Of a stretch of DNA of 64,000 nucleotides, positions 24,899 to 34,935 are shown in pieces. Each line of letters starts with the position of its first letter. Position 1 is the stretch's first letter. A model generated the notes under the pieces. The model saw nothing but the letters and a program-made list of their open reading frames with translations. It was not told the origin of the DNA and did no database searches. Source of the DNA: Pseudomonadota bacterium (lineage in GTDB: Bacteria > Bdellovibrionota_B > Oligoflexia > Oligoflexales > CAIYRB01); assembly GCA_026390445.1 (NCBI GenBank), contig JAPLFX010000049.1, forward strand, positions 1-64,000. Reading direction: 5' to 3'. The translations under genes and the position numbers were made by a program.

Positions 24899-26010
24899 CG
24901 CCAGGCCTATCCCTTTATTGGGACGGCTATGGCCTTTCGGCCGCTGCGTCAGGGGTTTATGTCCATGCCCGTAATATCGCCACAGGATTGAATCTTTTGG
25001 GTGCTCCCCCTGCGGTCATAGGACCCAAGGGGAGCAGCGCCTTGTTTAGTGATCTGGTGGTGAGTGAACTGCTTGGTCCGGCGAGCCTGACATCGTTAGC
25101 CAAACTCAAACCAGTTTGGCCCCAGTTAGTCGGACAGCGAGTTGCTCGGATGTCGATAGGGCGTCCGTACGTTCTGCACGGACTAAGTAATTTCAACCTT
25201 CCAACCCTTGGTAAAGATCGATTTAGGCGCCACGTCTTAACGGTTCATGACCTTATTCCATTTTTGGCGACGGATGGCGTATCTAGAGCGTTGCGACTGC
25301 AACTAGCTTGGCTGATGCCAAGAGCGCTTAGGCGGGCTGATTTAGTCGTGTGTGTGTCGCAGTGGACTAGGCGCACCTTGCTTGAAAGATACCCCTTTGT
25401 CGCCGACCGCTGCCACGTTATCCCCAATGGAATCGATAACTTAAGCACTCCTCGGGGCGCCTGGAGGGCGACTGGAGCCGATACCATTGAGGTGCTCTAT
25501 GTCGCGCGGTTTGAACCGTACAAACAGCATGCCTTGCTATTAGAGGTCGTTCGTTCCAGCTCGTTGCCGCTGCGCCTGACCCTAGTGACCGATGTGACTG
25601 GCATCAGGACATGCCAAAAGTTAGCACCTGACCTGATCCAGTCAGGTCGGCTACATTTTAAGTCGAACTTGACCCAGGCTCAAATCGCAGACGTTCACGC
25701 ATCCAGCGATATCTACCTGAGCCCTTCCCTTTACGAAGGCTTTTGCTTGCCAGCGGCATCATCGCTAGTTGCGGGCAAGCCGGTGGTTTATCTAGCTGGC
25801 AGCGGCATTGATGAAGTCGTTGGAGCCTCGGTTGGTGTACCAATCCCACGAGGCTCTGACCTTGCGGCTTGGGATGAAGCCATCGTGAAGGGCTTAGCTT
25901 TGGCCCAGGGACCTGATTACGAGGTCCGGCTGACGCAACATCTAGCTTCTATGGTAACCTGGAGTGATGCAGCTAAGCGCCTGCTTTCGCTGTATCATTG
26001 TCTAGTTTAA
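24895..26010 (+). CDS. Glycosyltransferase (GT4-like), translationally coupled to atpC (GTGA overlap)
   Basis: IEVLYVARFEPYKQHALLLE..., SSDIYLSPSLYEGFCLPAASSLVAGKPVV GT4 donor-binding motif. Confidence 0.88.
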   Translation: MTPGLSLYWDGYGLSAAASGVYVHARNIATGLNLLGAPPAVIGPKGSSALFSDLVVSELLGPASLTSLAKLKPVWPQLVGQRVARMSIGRPYVLHGLSNFNLPTLGKDRFRRHVLTVHDLIPFLATDGVSRALRLQLAWLMPRALRRADLVVCVSQWTRRTLLERYPFVADRCHVIPNGIDNLSTPRGAWRATGADTIEVLYVARFEPYKQHALLLEVVRSSSLPLRLTLVTDVTGIRTCQKLAPDLIQSGRLHFKSNLTQAQIADVHASSDIYLSPSLYEGFCLPAASSLVAGKPVVYLAGSGIDEVVGASVGVPIPRGSDLAAWDEAIVKGLALAQGPDYEVRLTQHLASMVTWSDAAKRLLSLYHCLV

Positions 26011-26044
26011 GGCAGCACCAAGAGGGTGCCGTGAGGAGCTGTCC

Positions 26045-26974
26045 GTGCAAGAAGCAGCCATGATGGTCACTGGTGGATCCGGATGCTTAGGCCAGGCAGT
26101 TGTCCGCCAACTGGCATTACGCGGTAGGACGGTCGTCTCTGTTTACCACCACAAATTGCCGGAATCCTTTGAGCGCGTCTATCCCGTTTGTGTCGACCTT
26201 AGCTCTGCGGAGCTCATGGCTGCGCCCCTGCGTGGTGTGGAAACCGTGGTGCATCTGGCTTGGGGAGGAGGACTGACTGGTCCATCCCAGCCTTTTGCGC
26301 ACGGCGGCCATTCGCGCCCGCCAGAGACGGCCAATTTACGCATGTTGAGACATCTTTTGACGGCGATGGAGCGTGCCGGCACCAAGCGACTTATTTTTCT
26401 CAGCGCCGCCGGCGCTTCGCGAACCGCTGCAGCGCCGTTTCTTCGAGAAAAGTACGCTGCGGAAGCGATGCTTTTAAATGCCAAAATCCCGGAGAAATGG
26501 ATCCTTCGATCGGCGCTGATCTGGGGTGGCAACGGCGCCAACGATCGTCTTGTACAAAGTATGTTGCGACTGCTTAGATTTCCTTTGTACCCGCTACCAG
26601 GCGCTGACAGGGCTCTTGCCCCCGTGCACCTTGCCGACATAGCCGAGGTCGTGGTCAACGCCTGTTTCCAGACTCAAGAAAGTGAGGCCGTCCTCCAGGA
26701 AGTCCACGGCGGTCAGTCCTATGCGATGGGGCAGTTGTTTAAAATGGTGTCAGAGCGGTACATCGGTCGGCCACGGCTGGCCTTAGGGGGCATCCTCGGT
26801 GAGTCGCTGCTACCACTTTTGGAACGTGACAGGCGCGGCGCAACAGCAACGACCAAGATGCAGGATCTTTTGGCGATTGGCGTTACCAAGGCAGGGGTTC
26901 AGGTAAGTCCATCGATTGGCGGCACAGCAGGTAAGCGCTTGGCGAGCTTCCAAGAGAGGCTTGCCGAGAGGTGA
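26045..26974 (+). CDS. NAD-dependent epimerase/dehydratase family (extended SDR-like)
   Basis: MVTGGSGCLGQAVVRQLALRGRTV, GVETVVHLAWGGG, KRLIFLSAAGAS. Confidence 0.82.
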   Translation: MQEAAMMVTGGSGCLGQAVVRQLALRGRTVVSVYHHKLPESFERVYPVCVDLSSAELMAAPLRGVETVVHLAWGGGLTGPSQPFAHGGHSRPPETANLRMLRHLLTAMERAGTKRLIFLSAAGASRTAAAPFLREKYAAEAMLLNAKIPEKWILRSALIWGGNGANDRLVQSMLRLLRFPLYPLPGADRALAPVHLADIAEVVVNACFQTQESEAVLQEVHGGQSYAMGQLFKMVSERYIGRPRLALGGILGESLLPLLERDRRGATATTKMQDLLAIGVTKAGVQVSPSIGGTAGKRLASFQERLAER

Positions 26975-27010
26975 GTCGCACAGTCAAGTTAGTCCAACGC
27001 AACATAAAAA

Positions 27011-27040
27011 AAGAGCCGCAACCCTGCGGCTCTTTTCTTT
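27011..27040. terminator. Bidirectional rho-independent terminator between convergent genes
   Basis: AAAAAAAGAGCCGCA-ACCC-TGCGGCTCTTTTCTTT perfect 10-bp stem between the epimerase (+) and ftsZ (-). Confidence 0.92.
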
Positions 27041-27058
27041 CCCCCTCGGGTAGCGGAT

Positions 27059-28810
27059 TTACTCGAGGGGCAGATCCTTCATGCCGCTTCGCAGAAAGGC
27101 CGGTACATCCAAGTCGTCCTCAGCGGCTGTCTTGCGCGGCGAACGCATACGTTCGGCTAGCTCAAGCGCTTCGTCGATCTTGCGATCGATATCGGTGGCG
27201 ACAAAGCCACCATGAGCGTCGAAAATACTGCCAAATGGCGAATCCTTAACGGCTCCTGGGCGCAGGTCAGCAGCCGCCAGAATCGGCCCAGTGGCAGCTA
27301 GGTCGCTGCTTCCGTGAGACTTATCGCCGTGGCTTTCCAGTGGGGCAATAGTCTGAACTGACGGGGTAAACTCAGCCTCGATCAGTGGCTCACGGCGCAT
27401 GTGCTGTTCGTGACCTAGATGACCATCCGAGGCTTCCTGAATATGACTGGATTCACCGGCCAGAAAGGACAGGTCCTCGTCGCCAGCAGTTTCTTGGCCG
27501 GCGGTTTCAGTTTCGAAATCCAAAGTCCACCGAGTAAGCTCCTGAGTCTCGTCAAACGAGGCGCCACTCAACGGCTGAACTTCAAACGGCGCTAGCGCTG
27601 CCTGGGGGAGTTCAAGTGCCTTTTCAGAATGTGTCGGAGGATGCTGGAGAAGCGCCGTCGTGTTTGTCTGCTGCTCCGGGACCACTGGTGCCGGAGTTGG
27701 GGTGACTTCAAGCCGACTTGTCTCATTCACCGACTTGGTCGCTACAGGACTTGCGGGTGTGGTCAAACGGGATGCAAAAGGGGAGGGTAGCGGAGCCGCT
27801 GGCCGACTCATCTTGGCGCTGTTAACCGCGTCGAGTTCGTCTTTGTCGACAGGGAATCCTGTCGCTATGACAGTGACTCGCATTTCGTCGCCAAGGGTGT
27901 TGTCGATCACGGCGCCAAAAATGATATTGGCATCTTCATGGGCTGCTTCTTGGACGATCGAGCAGGCTTCGCTGACTTCCATGAGACCGACGTCAGACCC
28001 AGCAGTGATATTGATCAGGATGCCGGTTGCACCTTCGATATCGATGTCTTCAAGCAGCGGCGAGCAAATCGCCATGCGCGCTGCTTTTGTCGCGCGGCCC
28101 TCACCGCGAGCGGAGCCAATCCCCATTAGCGCCTGGCCCATGCAAGACATGATGGTCTTAACATCGGCAAAATCAACGTTGACCTCGCCTGGTACATTGA
28201 TGATGTCGCTAATACCGCGGACGGCATTCACCAACACGTCATCAGCCATTTTAAAGGCATCGATCATGCTGAGCGATGGCGACGCCACTTGGAGCAGGCG
28301 CTGGTTTGGAATGGTGATCAGGGTGTCGACACATTCTCGCAAGCGGGCAATGCCAAGGTCAGCATGCTTACGGCGGCGCTTGCCCTCAAAGGCGAACGGC
28401 TTGGTCACGACGGCTACGGTCAGTGCACCAAGCTCGCGGGCAATCTGCGCAACCACCGCCGCACCACCGGTACCGGTTCCTCCGCCCATACCAGCGGTGA
28501 TAAACACCATATCCGCGCCGGATAGAATTTGCTGGATTTCGTGGCGATCCTCGAGAGCTGCATCGCGACCAATATCGGGGTCAGCGCCCGCCCCCAACCC
28601 CCGCGTCAAGGCTTTGCCTACTTGCAACTTACTGGTTGCGAGGGAAAATCGCAGAGCTTGAACATCGGTATTTACCGTGATGAAGTCGACGCCATCGAGG
28701 CTGCTGCGGATCATGGTGTTTACGGCGTTGCCGCCGCCCCCGCCAACGCCGATCACCTTTATGCGTGCGGCTGGTCCGGGTGTTGGGACGTTGTCATTTT
28801 CAAAAGACAT
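27059..28810 (-). CDS. ftsZ: Cell division protein FtsZ with long C-terminal linker
   Basis: GMGGGTGTGGAAVVAQIA tubulin signature; C-terminal DLDVPAFLRSGMKDLPLE conserved peptide; ~240-aa linker. Confidence 0.98.
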   Translation of the reverse strand: MSFENDNVPTPGPAARIKVIGVGGGGGNAVNTMIRSSLDGVDFITVNTDVQALRFSLATSKLQVGKALTRGLGAGADPDIGRDAALEDRHEIQQILSGADMVFITAGMGGGTGTGGAAVVAQIARELGALTVAVVTKPFAFEGKRRRKHADLGIARLRECVDTLITIPNQRLLQVASPSLSMIDAFKMADDVLVNAVRGISDIINVPGEVNVDFADVKTIMSCMGQALMGIGSARGEGRATKAARMAICSPLLEDIDIEGATGILINITAGSDVGLMEVSEACSIVQEAAHEDANIIFGAVIDNTLGDEMRVTVIATGFPVDKDELDAVNSAKMSRPAAPLPSPFASRLTTPASPVATKSVNETSRLEVTPTPAPVVPEQQTNTTALLQHPPTHSEKALELPQAALAPFEVQPLSGASFDETQELTRWTLDFETETAGQETAGDEDLSFLAGESSHIQEASDGHLGHEQHMRREPLIEAEFTPSVQTIAPLESHGDKSHGSSDLAATGPILAAADLRPGAVKDSPFGSIFDAHGGFVATDIDRKIDEALELAERMRSPRKTAAEDDLDVPAFLRSGMKDLPLE

Positions 28811-28963
28811 GAACGCATCTCCCTCACGGCAAGGTCTGTGTAGTCCACAGGAACTCGGATAAATCGACGGTAACGATGATGGCAGTATGCATGATTATAG
28901 GAATACCCAAGGAAACCTGTCAAATTTCTGACACGGTTTGTCCGGCTGAGCGCACGGCGGTCC

Positions 28964-30205
28964 TTAGCTTAGCTCGCGGATCCAATTGAAGAACTGCCCG
29001 ATGTAGCGGTTCGTCCATGAGACTTTTCGGGTTCTTTCCAGATCGCCAAGACGGCCGATCTCGAGGTTTAACAGTCCAATCACGGTAGCGAATTTGGTCG
29101 GATGCGGAGAGCGCGCCATAGCCGCCTCAGCGCTGGCACTTCCGTCCTCGTCGCTTAACATTGGGCGGGCTCGAGCAACCGGGATGTGGAGTCTTGACTG
29201 GAAGTATTCGGTGATGCCGATGACGTCAGCGCCACCCCCTGTTAGGAGTAGACCAGCTCCTAAGGCACCCCGATATGGATAAAGCTCTCGGGCCAATAGC
29301 GCGCTAAGCTCCTGAAGCCTGGGCAGTAGCACGGGATTGGTATCTGCTTCGCAAACTAGCTTCTCGATGCCCCGGATGTCCGTAACCGTCATTTGATCCC
29401 CAGGTCGAGGCTTCACGCCAAACCGCAACTTTACGGTTTCGGCGACCTCGTGACTAAGACTAAGGCCGATGGCCAAGTCGTTGGTCATGAGCTTTCCGGC
29501 GACATTCACGGTGAAGGCGAAGACGGGCCTTCCGCCTTTAAAGACAAGTCCATCGGTTGTTCCGCCACCGATATCTGCCATGGCAACGCCGAGTTGTTTG
29601 AAGGCGTCGGGCACCGTTACCGAGGCGGAGGCGAATGGTTCTGAGTAAAGTCGCACGACTTGGAGTCCAGAGTCATTGCAGACGTCGACGATGTCCTTCA
29701 TGTAATACTTGTCGGCGTCGATTAAAAAGAACTCGCCGGTCAAGCTCTTGCCGCGAAAGCCGCGGGGATCATCGATCGATTCGCGGGCATCAACACGGTA
29801 GCCGATGGGCACCGTATGTAGTAGCTCCCGGCCATCGCTCGGCTGATCCGCCTCGACCTGCTCCATGAGGGCAAGCAGGTCTTGCGACGTCACCACAGGA
29901 CCCTCTAGAAGGCGCGTAGCGCTGACGACGCGACTGCCTAGGTGGCTACCGGCAACCCCGACGACCACCCGACTGATGTCGGTGCCAAATTCCTTCTCGG
30001 CGAGTTCCAGCAAGGTTCGAAGTGCTGCCTTTGCTTGCTCGATATTTGCTAGCATACCGCGACGCATGCCGTCGGCAGGCACGCTGACAGTTGCGACACT
30101 GTAGCCCGCTTGGCCTGGGGCCTCCCGCAGTGTCGCCAAGCAAAACTTGGTGGTACCAAGATCCAAGCTAAATAAGTGCTTTAAATGTTTCGCCTTGGGA
30201 AGCAT
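28964..30205 (-). CDS. ftsA: Cell division protein FtsA
   Basis: HLFSLDLGTTKFCLATL, VAMADIGGGTTDGLVFKGGRPVF, LLLTGGGADVIGI actin-fold motifs; upstream of ftsZ. Confidence 0.95.
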   Translation of the reverse strand: MLPKAKHLKHLFSLDLGTTKFCLATLREAPGQAGYSVATVSVPADGMRRGMLANIEQAKAALRTLLELAEKEFGTDISRVVVGVAGSHLGSRVVSATRLLEGPVVTSQDLLALMEQVEADQPSDGRELLHTVPIGYRVDARESIDDPRGFRGKSLTGEFFLIDADKYYMKDIVDVCNDSGLQVVRLYSEPFASASVTVPDAFKQLGVAMADIGGGTTDGLVFKGGRPVFAFTVNVAGKLMTNDLAIGLSLSHEVAETVKLRFGVKPRPGDQMTVTDIRGIEKLVCEADTNPVLLPRLQELSALLARELYPYRGALGAGLLLTGGGADVIGITEYFQSRLHIPVARARPMLSDEDGSASAEAAMARSPHPTKFATVIGLLNLEIGRLGDLERTRKVSWTNRYIGQFFNWIRELS

Positions 30206-30256
30206 GGCGGATCCATCGTGGAAAGTACATGTTAGTCGGAGCTGCTCCGTTAATCG

Positions 30257-31174
30257 TCACATTTTCTTCAGCTTTATGAAAGCCTTCCCTTGATAATCGA
30301 GCTCGACTCGTAAGGCTTGCTCCTTCCTTTTCGCTAACTTGTCCAGGATCCCTTGGAGTTTATCTAACTTGGGTGCAAAGGGTGCCCGCCCTAGCGCCAC
30401 CTCGGTGCCCTGAGGAAGTAGTTGCGCGAAAAAGCCGCGGTACCTACGCACCTCGAGCTTGGCAAAGGAAAAGCCCCTAGCGCGACCCTCGGCCAAGAGT
30501 TCAACGGCTTCCTTGGTCAGGGCCCTCTCTTCGGCGTTTAGAATCATGGTGAGGTCCCCGGCCGCAGTGAGTCGTCGTCCATGTTCGAAGACCCCTGTTA
30601 ACGTTGGGCCAGGACAGCTATTTGACTGGCCGTCAGGCACTTGGCCGTAGATTTCCCCGGTGGTCGAAATATAGCGCAATAGATCCGCTTCTATACACAA
30701 GGCAGCGTGGCGCTGCGTCACGCTAATAGCGATCATCCGAGCGGATACCTTGACCAAGCGAACATCGGCGTAGGCATCTAGCTTTTGGATGGCGAGGCCG
30801 GCTTTGGTCAGCTCTGCAAGTGACGCATCGCCAATGAGCGATCTTGCGGTTGCGATGATCTGAGCTTGCGCGGCTTCACTAAGCGGTAGGTCGTCTCTGA
30901 GCTTCAAGGAGAATTGCCAGTCGGCTTTTGCGAGAGCAGGAGGGATGACGTCCTGCTTTTTACTTGGGCTAAGGCCACGGTAGATGAGGGCAGATAACAT
31001 TAGGGCTGCGGCGCCTAGTACAAGCCCTATGAACATGGGCCTAGTCCAAACTGGCCGTTTGACCCGAGGTCTTTGCCGCTTCAGTACCGATTCAGGTCGC
31101 CCCTTGCCGCGGCGGTGTTTCATGCAACGCATCCTTAAGCTGATAGGCGACGCGTCCGACGTCACCAGCACCAA
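30257..31174 (-). CDS. ftsQ: Cell division protein FtsQ (true start probably 31123 or nearby)
   Basis: Short cytoplasmic basic region, one TM, POTRA-like VRLVKVSARMIAISVTQRHAALCIE; between murC and ftsA. Confidence 0.82.
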   Translation of the reverse strand: MVLVTSDASPISLRMRCMKHRRGKGRPESVLKRQRPRVKRPVWTRPMFIGLVLGAAALMLSALIYRGLSPSKKQDVIPPALAKADWQFSLKLRDDLPLSEAAQAQIIATARSLIGDASLAELTKAGLAIQKLDAYADVRLVKVSARMIAISVTQRHAALCIEADLLRYISTTGEIYGQVPDGQSNSCPGPTLTGVFEHGRRLTAAGDLTMILNAEERALTKEAVELLAEGRARGFSFAKLEVRRYRGFFAQLLPQGTEVALGRAPFAPKLDKLQGILDKLAKRKEQALRVELDYQGKAFIKLKKM

Positions 31175-32492
31175 CGGTCAGGACGACCGCCGGACTACTT
31201 AAATAGCGTAGCACTGACATCGCGGCGTCCGTTAACTCCTCGCAAGGAAAAGTCTTAATGGGGAACCTTCGAGCTAAATCCTGAGCCAAGCGACCAGGCG
31301 AGAAATCCTCGGAAGTCGTTTCGCCGGCGCTATAAACCGGAACAATGTAGACGTAGTCGGCAGCATGCAAGGCGTCGAGCATTGCATCGTACATGGTTTC
31401 AAGCCGGCTATAGCGATGTGGCTGGTAAACAACGTGCAGCGTCGCCTCGGGCCATGTTTCCTTAAGCGTCTTGACACAAGCCGCTACCTTGCCCGGATTG
31501 TGCGCGTAGTCATCGAAAATTCTTATGCCATGTTGGTGATAGACCGGTGCCATGCGGCGGGCGACTCCGGCGAATTCGCCGAGGCTCTGCGCAGCTCGGC
31601 GCACATCGAGACCAAGAGCCCGAACGACTGCAAGGGTGCAAAGTGCATTTTGAACATTGTGCCGACCAACCGCCGGCAGCAGGCATTCGATACGGTCGCG
31701 CTCGACAACTGCGGAAAACCTGGTGCGACCCTGCTCAGAACAAATGTCGAAGGCTCGAACTTCGCTGCCGAGTATCGTGCCAAAGGTCAGTCGTGGACCC
31801 TTGTAAGCACTGCCAATCTTTCGGCTTAGCGGGTGGTCCCAGCCGATCACGGCGCGGCCATCAGGATCAATATGTGTTAGATAAGTAGCAAAGGCCGCCT
31901 CGAGGCGCTCCGCCGTTTTAAAATAATCCAAGTGGTCCAATTCGACATTGGTGAGGACGCCGATGAACGGCCGATACTTTAAAAAAGAGCCGTCCGATTC
32001 GTCAGCTTCGGCGACAAATAGTGGCCCCTGACCTATGCGTGCCGGGCTCTGGTAGCGCAACATGTCGCCGCCGATTGCTGCCCAAGGTGACATGCCGAGG
32101 TCGTCTAGAACATGGGTGATCATCGCTGAAGTGGTCGATTTTCCATGCGTACCGGCGACGGTAATCGCTGTCTTGTTCGCCATGAGCTGAGCGAGAAAAT
32201 CGCTGCGATGCAGCAGCGGCAGGCCGCGGCGTTGTGCCTCGAGAAACTCAATGTTTTCGCTGCCGATGGCAGAGGAGTAGACGACGCTGTTGGCATTTTG
32301 AATGGCATCGGCCGTGTGCGCGGTGAAAATATCCGCTCCCAATTCGCCTAGCCGGTGCAGCATACTTGAGGCCTTTAGGTCGCTGCCTTGGACGTGGTAG
32401 TCCAAGTGAAGCGCGAGTTCAGCCAGGCCAGACATGCCGCTACCGCCGATGCCAATAAAATGAACGGTACCCTTAGGCGCCTTCTCCCGCAT
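31092..32492 (-). CDS. murC: UDP-N-acetylmuramate--L-alanine ligase
   Basis: VHFIGIGGSGMSGLAELALHL, TVAGTHGKSTTSAMI, FDDYAHNPGKVAA. Confidence 0.97.
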   Translation of the reverse strand: MREKAPKGTVHFIGIGGSGMSGLAELALHLDYHVQGSDLKASSMLHRLGELGADIFTAHTADAIQNANSVVYSSAIGSENIEFLEAQRRGLPLLHRSDFLAQLMANKTAITVAGTHGKSTTSAMITHVLDDLGMSPWAAIGGDMLRYQSPARIGQGPLFVAEADESDGSFLKYRPFIGVLTNVELDHLDYFKTAERLEAAFATYLTHIDPDGRAVIGWDHPLSRKIGSAYKGPRLTFGTILGSEVRAFDICSEQGRTRFSAVVERDRIECLLPAVGRHNVQNALCTLAVVRALGLDVRRAAQSLGEFAGVARRMAPVYHQHGIRIFDDYAHNPGKVAACVKTLKETWPEATLHVVYQPHRYSRLETMYDAMLDALHAADYVYIVPVYSAGETTSEDFSPGRLAQDLARRFPIKTFPCEELTDAAMSVLRYLSSPAVVLTVGAGDVGRVAYQLKDALHETPPRQGAT

Positions 32493-33654
32493 GCGTATAT
32501 TGCACCTCCGCAGCCGTGGCCGACTCTTTTGCCAGCCTGGCCAAGATAGCGGAAATGACCAGAAATACTAGCAGTGAACTGTTACCACTGGAGACTAGAG
32601 GCAAGGTCATGCCCTTGGTGGGGAGTAGGCCCATGCAGACCCCCATATTTATGCATGCCTGTACGGCTAAAGTGGTGGTCAAGCCAAAGGCGAGAAAGCG
32701 CCGATACGCAGTTGGTTGGCTGACACTTACCTGAAATCCCATCAGAGTTAAGTAAACAAAAGATGAACAGACGACTAAAACTCCCATCAAGCCGAGCTCT
32801 TCCCCGATGACTGCGAGGATGAAATCAGTATGCGCCTCAGGTAAGAAGAATAGCTTTTGCTTTGATTCGCCTAAGCCGACGCCAAATAGTCCACCATTTT
32901 GAAAGGCGACGAAGCTTTGGATGATCTGAAACCCGCTGCCCTTTACCTGTGACCAGGGATCGAGAAAGCCCAGGATCCGCTTTATCCGGTAAGGCTCAAA
33001 TATAACTGCAAATGTGACGGCCGATGCGGCTAGGCCAAGTCCGCCGAAGACAAACCTTCGACTAAGCCCGGCTGCGAACATCATAAAAAATGTGATCGCA
33101 AACAACAATACGGGTGTACCCAGGTCCTTTTGCATCAGTAAGAGACCAGCAAGGACTGCAAATACCGCCAAGTTTGGTAGTATTCCTTTTCTTAGGCTGT
33201 TCATGTCACTTTTGTCACGGCTGAGGTTTCGTGCCAAAAACAGGACCATCGCTAGTTTGGTCAGCTCCGATGGTTGGCCCCCGATAAAAGGAAGGTTGAG
33301 CCAACGCGAAGCCCCGCCGATCTTTACGTACATTCCTGGGACGAAAATCAATGACAAGAGAAAGAGAGTTACTGCCATGACTGGAATAGTCATGTGTTCG
33401 ATCCATTTCATCGGTAGTCGCTGCAAGGCGAAGAAGGCGCCAAAGCCAGCGACTGCAGCAATCAGCTGCTTTCGTAAAAAAATATATTCATCGCCGAACT
33501 GCTGGGCACCTTTTAGCGATGATGCCGCATAGATGGCAATGAGTCCGATCACCGTGAGCAGCAGTACCACAAGGGTAATAGCTGCCTGCGCGTTGGGTCG
33601 ACCTGGTGTCGGAGCAGACTTAGCTTTCGACATAGAAATCGTACCTCGCAGCAA
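32473..33654 (-). CDS. ftsW: Lipid II polymerase/flippase-family SEDS protein FtsW
   Basis: Multi-TM SEDS protein; FIGGQPSELTKLAMVLFLARNL, GLGESKQKLFFLPEAHTDFILAVIGEELG. Confidence 0.95.
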   Translation of the reverse strand: MLRGTISMSKAKSAPTPGRPNAQAAITLVVLLLTVIGLIAIYAASSLKGAQQFGDEYIFLRKQLIAAVAGFGAFFALQRLPMKWIEHMTIPVMAVTLFLLSLIFVPGMYVKIGGASRWLNLPFIGGQPSELTKLAMVLFLARNLSRDKSDMNSLRKGILPNLAVFAVLAGLLLMQKDLGTPVLLFAITFFMMFAAGLSRRFVFGGLGLAASAVTFAVIFEPYRIKRILGFLDPWSQVKGSGFQIIQSFVAFQNGGLFGVGLGESKQKLFFLPEAHTDFILAVIGEELGLMGVLVVCSSFVYLTLMGFQVSVSQPTAYRRFLAFGLTTTLAVQACINMGVCMGLLPTKGMTLPLVSSGNSSLLVFLVISAILARLAKESATAAEVQYTHAGEGA

Positions 33655-33657
33655 GAA

Positions 33658-34935
33658 TTATCGGTCCAAAAGTGGCATGACGGCTTGACGAAAAAAGTCA
33701 CCACGCTGTTCATAGTTGCGAAACTCATCGAAACTGGCGCAGCCTGGCGAAAAGAGCACGCCACATTGGTACCGTCCTATTATGCCACCTAATTGCTCCA
33801 TAGCGGCCTTTAGAGTGGAAAACTCTTGGATAGGGAAGGCTCCTGAAAGGTCCTTGGCGATATCCCCGCCGCTCGCGCCAAAAGTAATCAAAACAGCAAT
33901 CTTACTTCGTTCGGAAAGAATCGGACCATACGGTTCATCTTTACCTTTGCCACCCATGAGTAGAATCGTCGCGCCGCCTTGGCTCGCTAGCGCGACCAAG
34001 GTGGACTCAACATTCGTCGATTTGCTGTCGTTGACGACGGGTTGGCCTCGAATGTAACCGATGCGCTCACAACGGTGAGGGAGGCCGTGAAAATCAGCCA
34101 GATAAGGCGTCAATTCAGCCGCCGGGCGGCCTAACAAATGGGCTACCGCTGACACAGCGAAACCGGCGTTGAGGCGGTTCTGCGCTTCTCCCATGGACGG
34201 CGGAGCGAGGCTCTTCAGATAGTCTACGGAAGTCAGAGGTGGGTGTTGCGAACTCTTTAGGCTAAAGCCGAGCGACTTGGCCTGAAGGTAGATCGCCTCT
34301 GGTATAATCGCCAGCGCTTGGTTGGGAAGGTTGGAAAAGAGTCGCCATTTGGCAGCAAAATAAGCGGCTAAAGAGCCATGTCTGGCGATGTGGTCATGAG
34401 AGAAGCTGGTAAAAATCGCTGCCTCAGCCTGAACCTGGGCGGACGCTTCCAGCTGGTAGGACGATAGCTCCAGGACCAAGAAGTCCTTCATTCGTCCTTC
34501 GGCCAGCATCAAGGTCGGCGGGTCACCGAAGTTTCCCCCGACACAGACTTCGTGGCCCAGGCGTGAAAGCAAATGGCCAATCATGGCACATGTCGTACTT
34601 TTGCCATTGGTTCCAGTAACAGCGATCACTCGAGCCCGACTGTTGCGAAGGGCTAAGTCGATTTCGGAAAGGACCACTAGGCCGCGATCACGTGCAGCCT
34701 GTAAAACCGGGTGTTGGCTGGGAACGCCAGGAGATACGATGACCTGGGAGATGCCGTCCAAATGACTTAGGTGATGACCACCATCGCGTAGTTCAACGCC
34801 TAAGTCGAGAAAGCGCCTGGCTTCCTCAGGACTCAGTTTGGCGCGCTCGCTAAGTCGGACCTTTTGCCCAATTCCGGTCAAATAGGATGCTGCACCGTAG
34901 CCGGACACTCCACCACCGATGATTAGCGAACTCAT
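33658..34935 (-). CDS. murD: UDP-N-acetylmuramoylalanine--D-glutamate ligase
   Basis: VIAVTGTNGKSTTCAMIGHLL, LPHRCERIGYIRGQPVVNDSKSTNVEST. Confidence 0.95.
   Translation of the reverse strand: MSSLIIGGGVSGYGAASYLTGIGQKVRLSERAKLSPEEARRFLDLGVELRDGGHHLSHLDGISQVIVSPGVPSQHPVLQAARDRGLVVLSEIDLALRNSRARVIAVTGTNGKSTTCAMIGHLLSRLGHEVCVGGNFGDPPTLMLAEGRMKDFLVLELSSYQLEASAQVQAEAAIFTSFSHDHIARHGSLAAYFAAKWRLFSNLPNQALAIIPEAIYLQAKSLGFSLKSSQHPPLTSVDYLKSLAPPSMGEAQNRLNAGFAVSAVAHLLGRPAAELTPYLADFHGLPHRCERIGYIRGQPVVNDSKSTNVESTLVALASQGGATILLMGGKGKDEPYGPILSERSKIAVLITFGASGGDIAKDLSGAFPIQEFSTLKAAMEQLGGIIGRYQCGVLFSPGCASFDEFRNYEQRGDFFRQAVMPLLDR

Noticed and set aside
27660-28661. 333-aa plus-strand ORF antisense to ftsZ
   Set aside because: Shadow ORF of a conserved gene with Ser/Ala/Pro/Arg-biased composition and no known domain.
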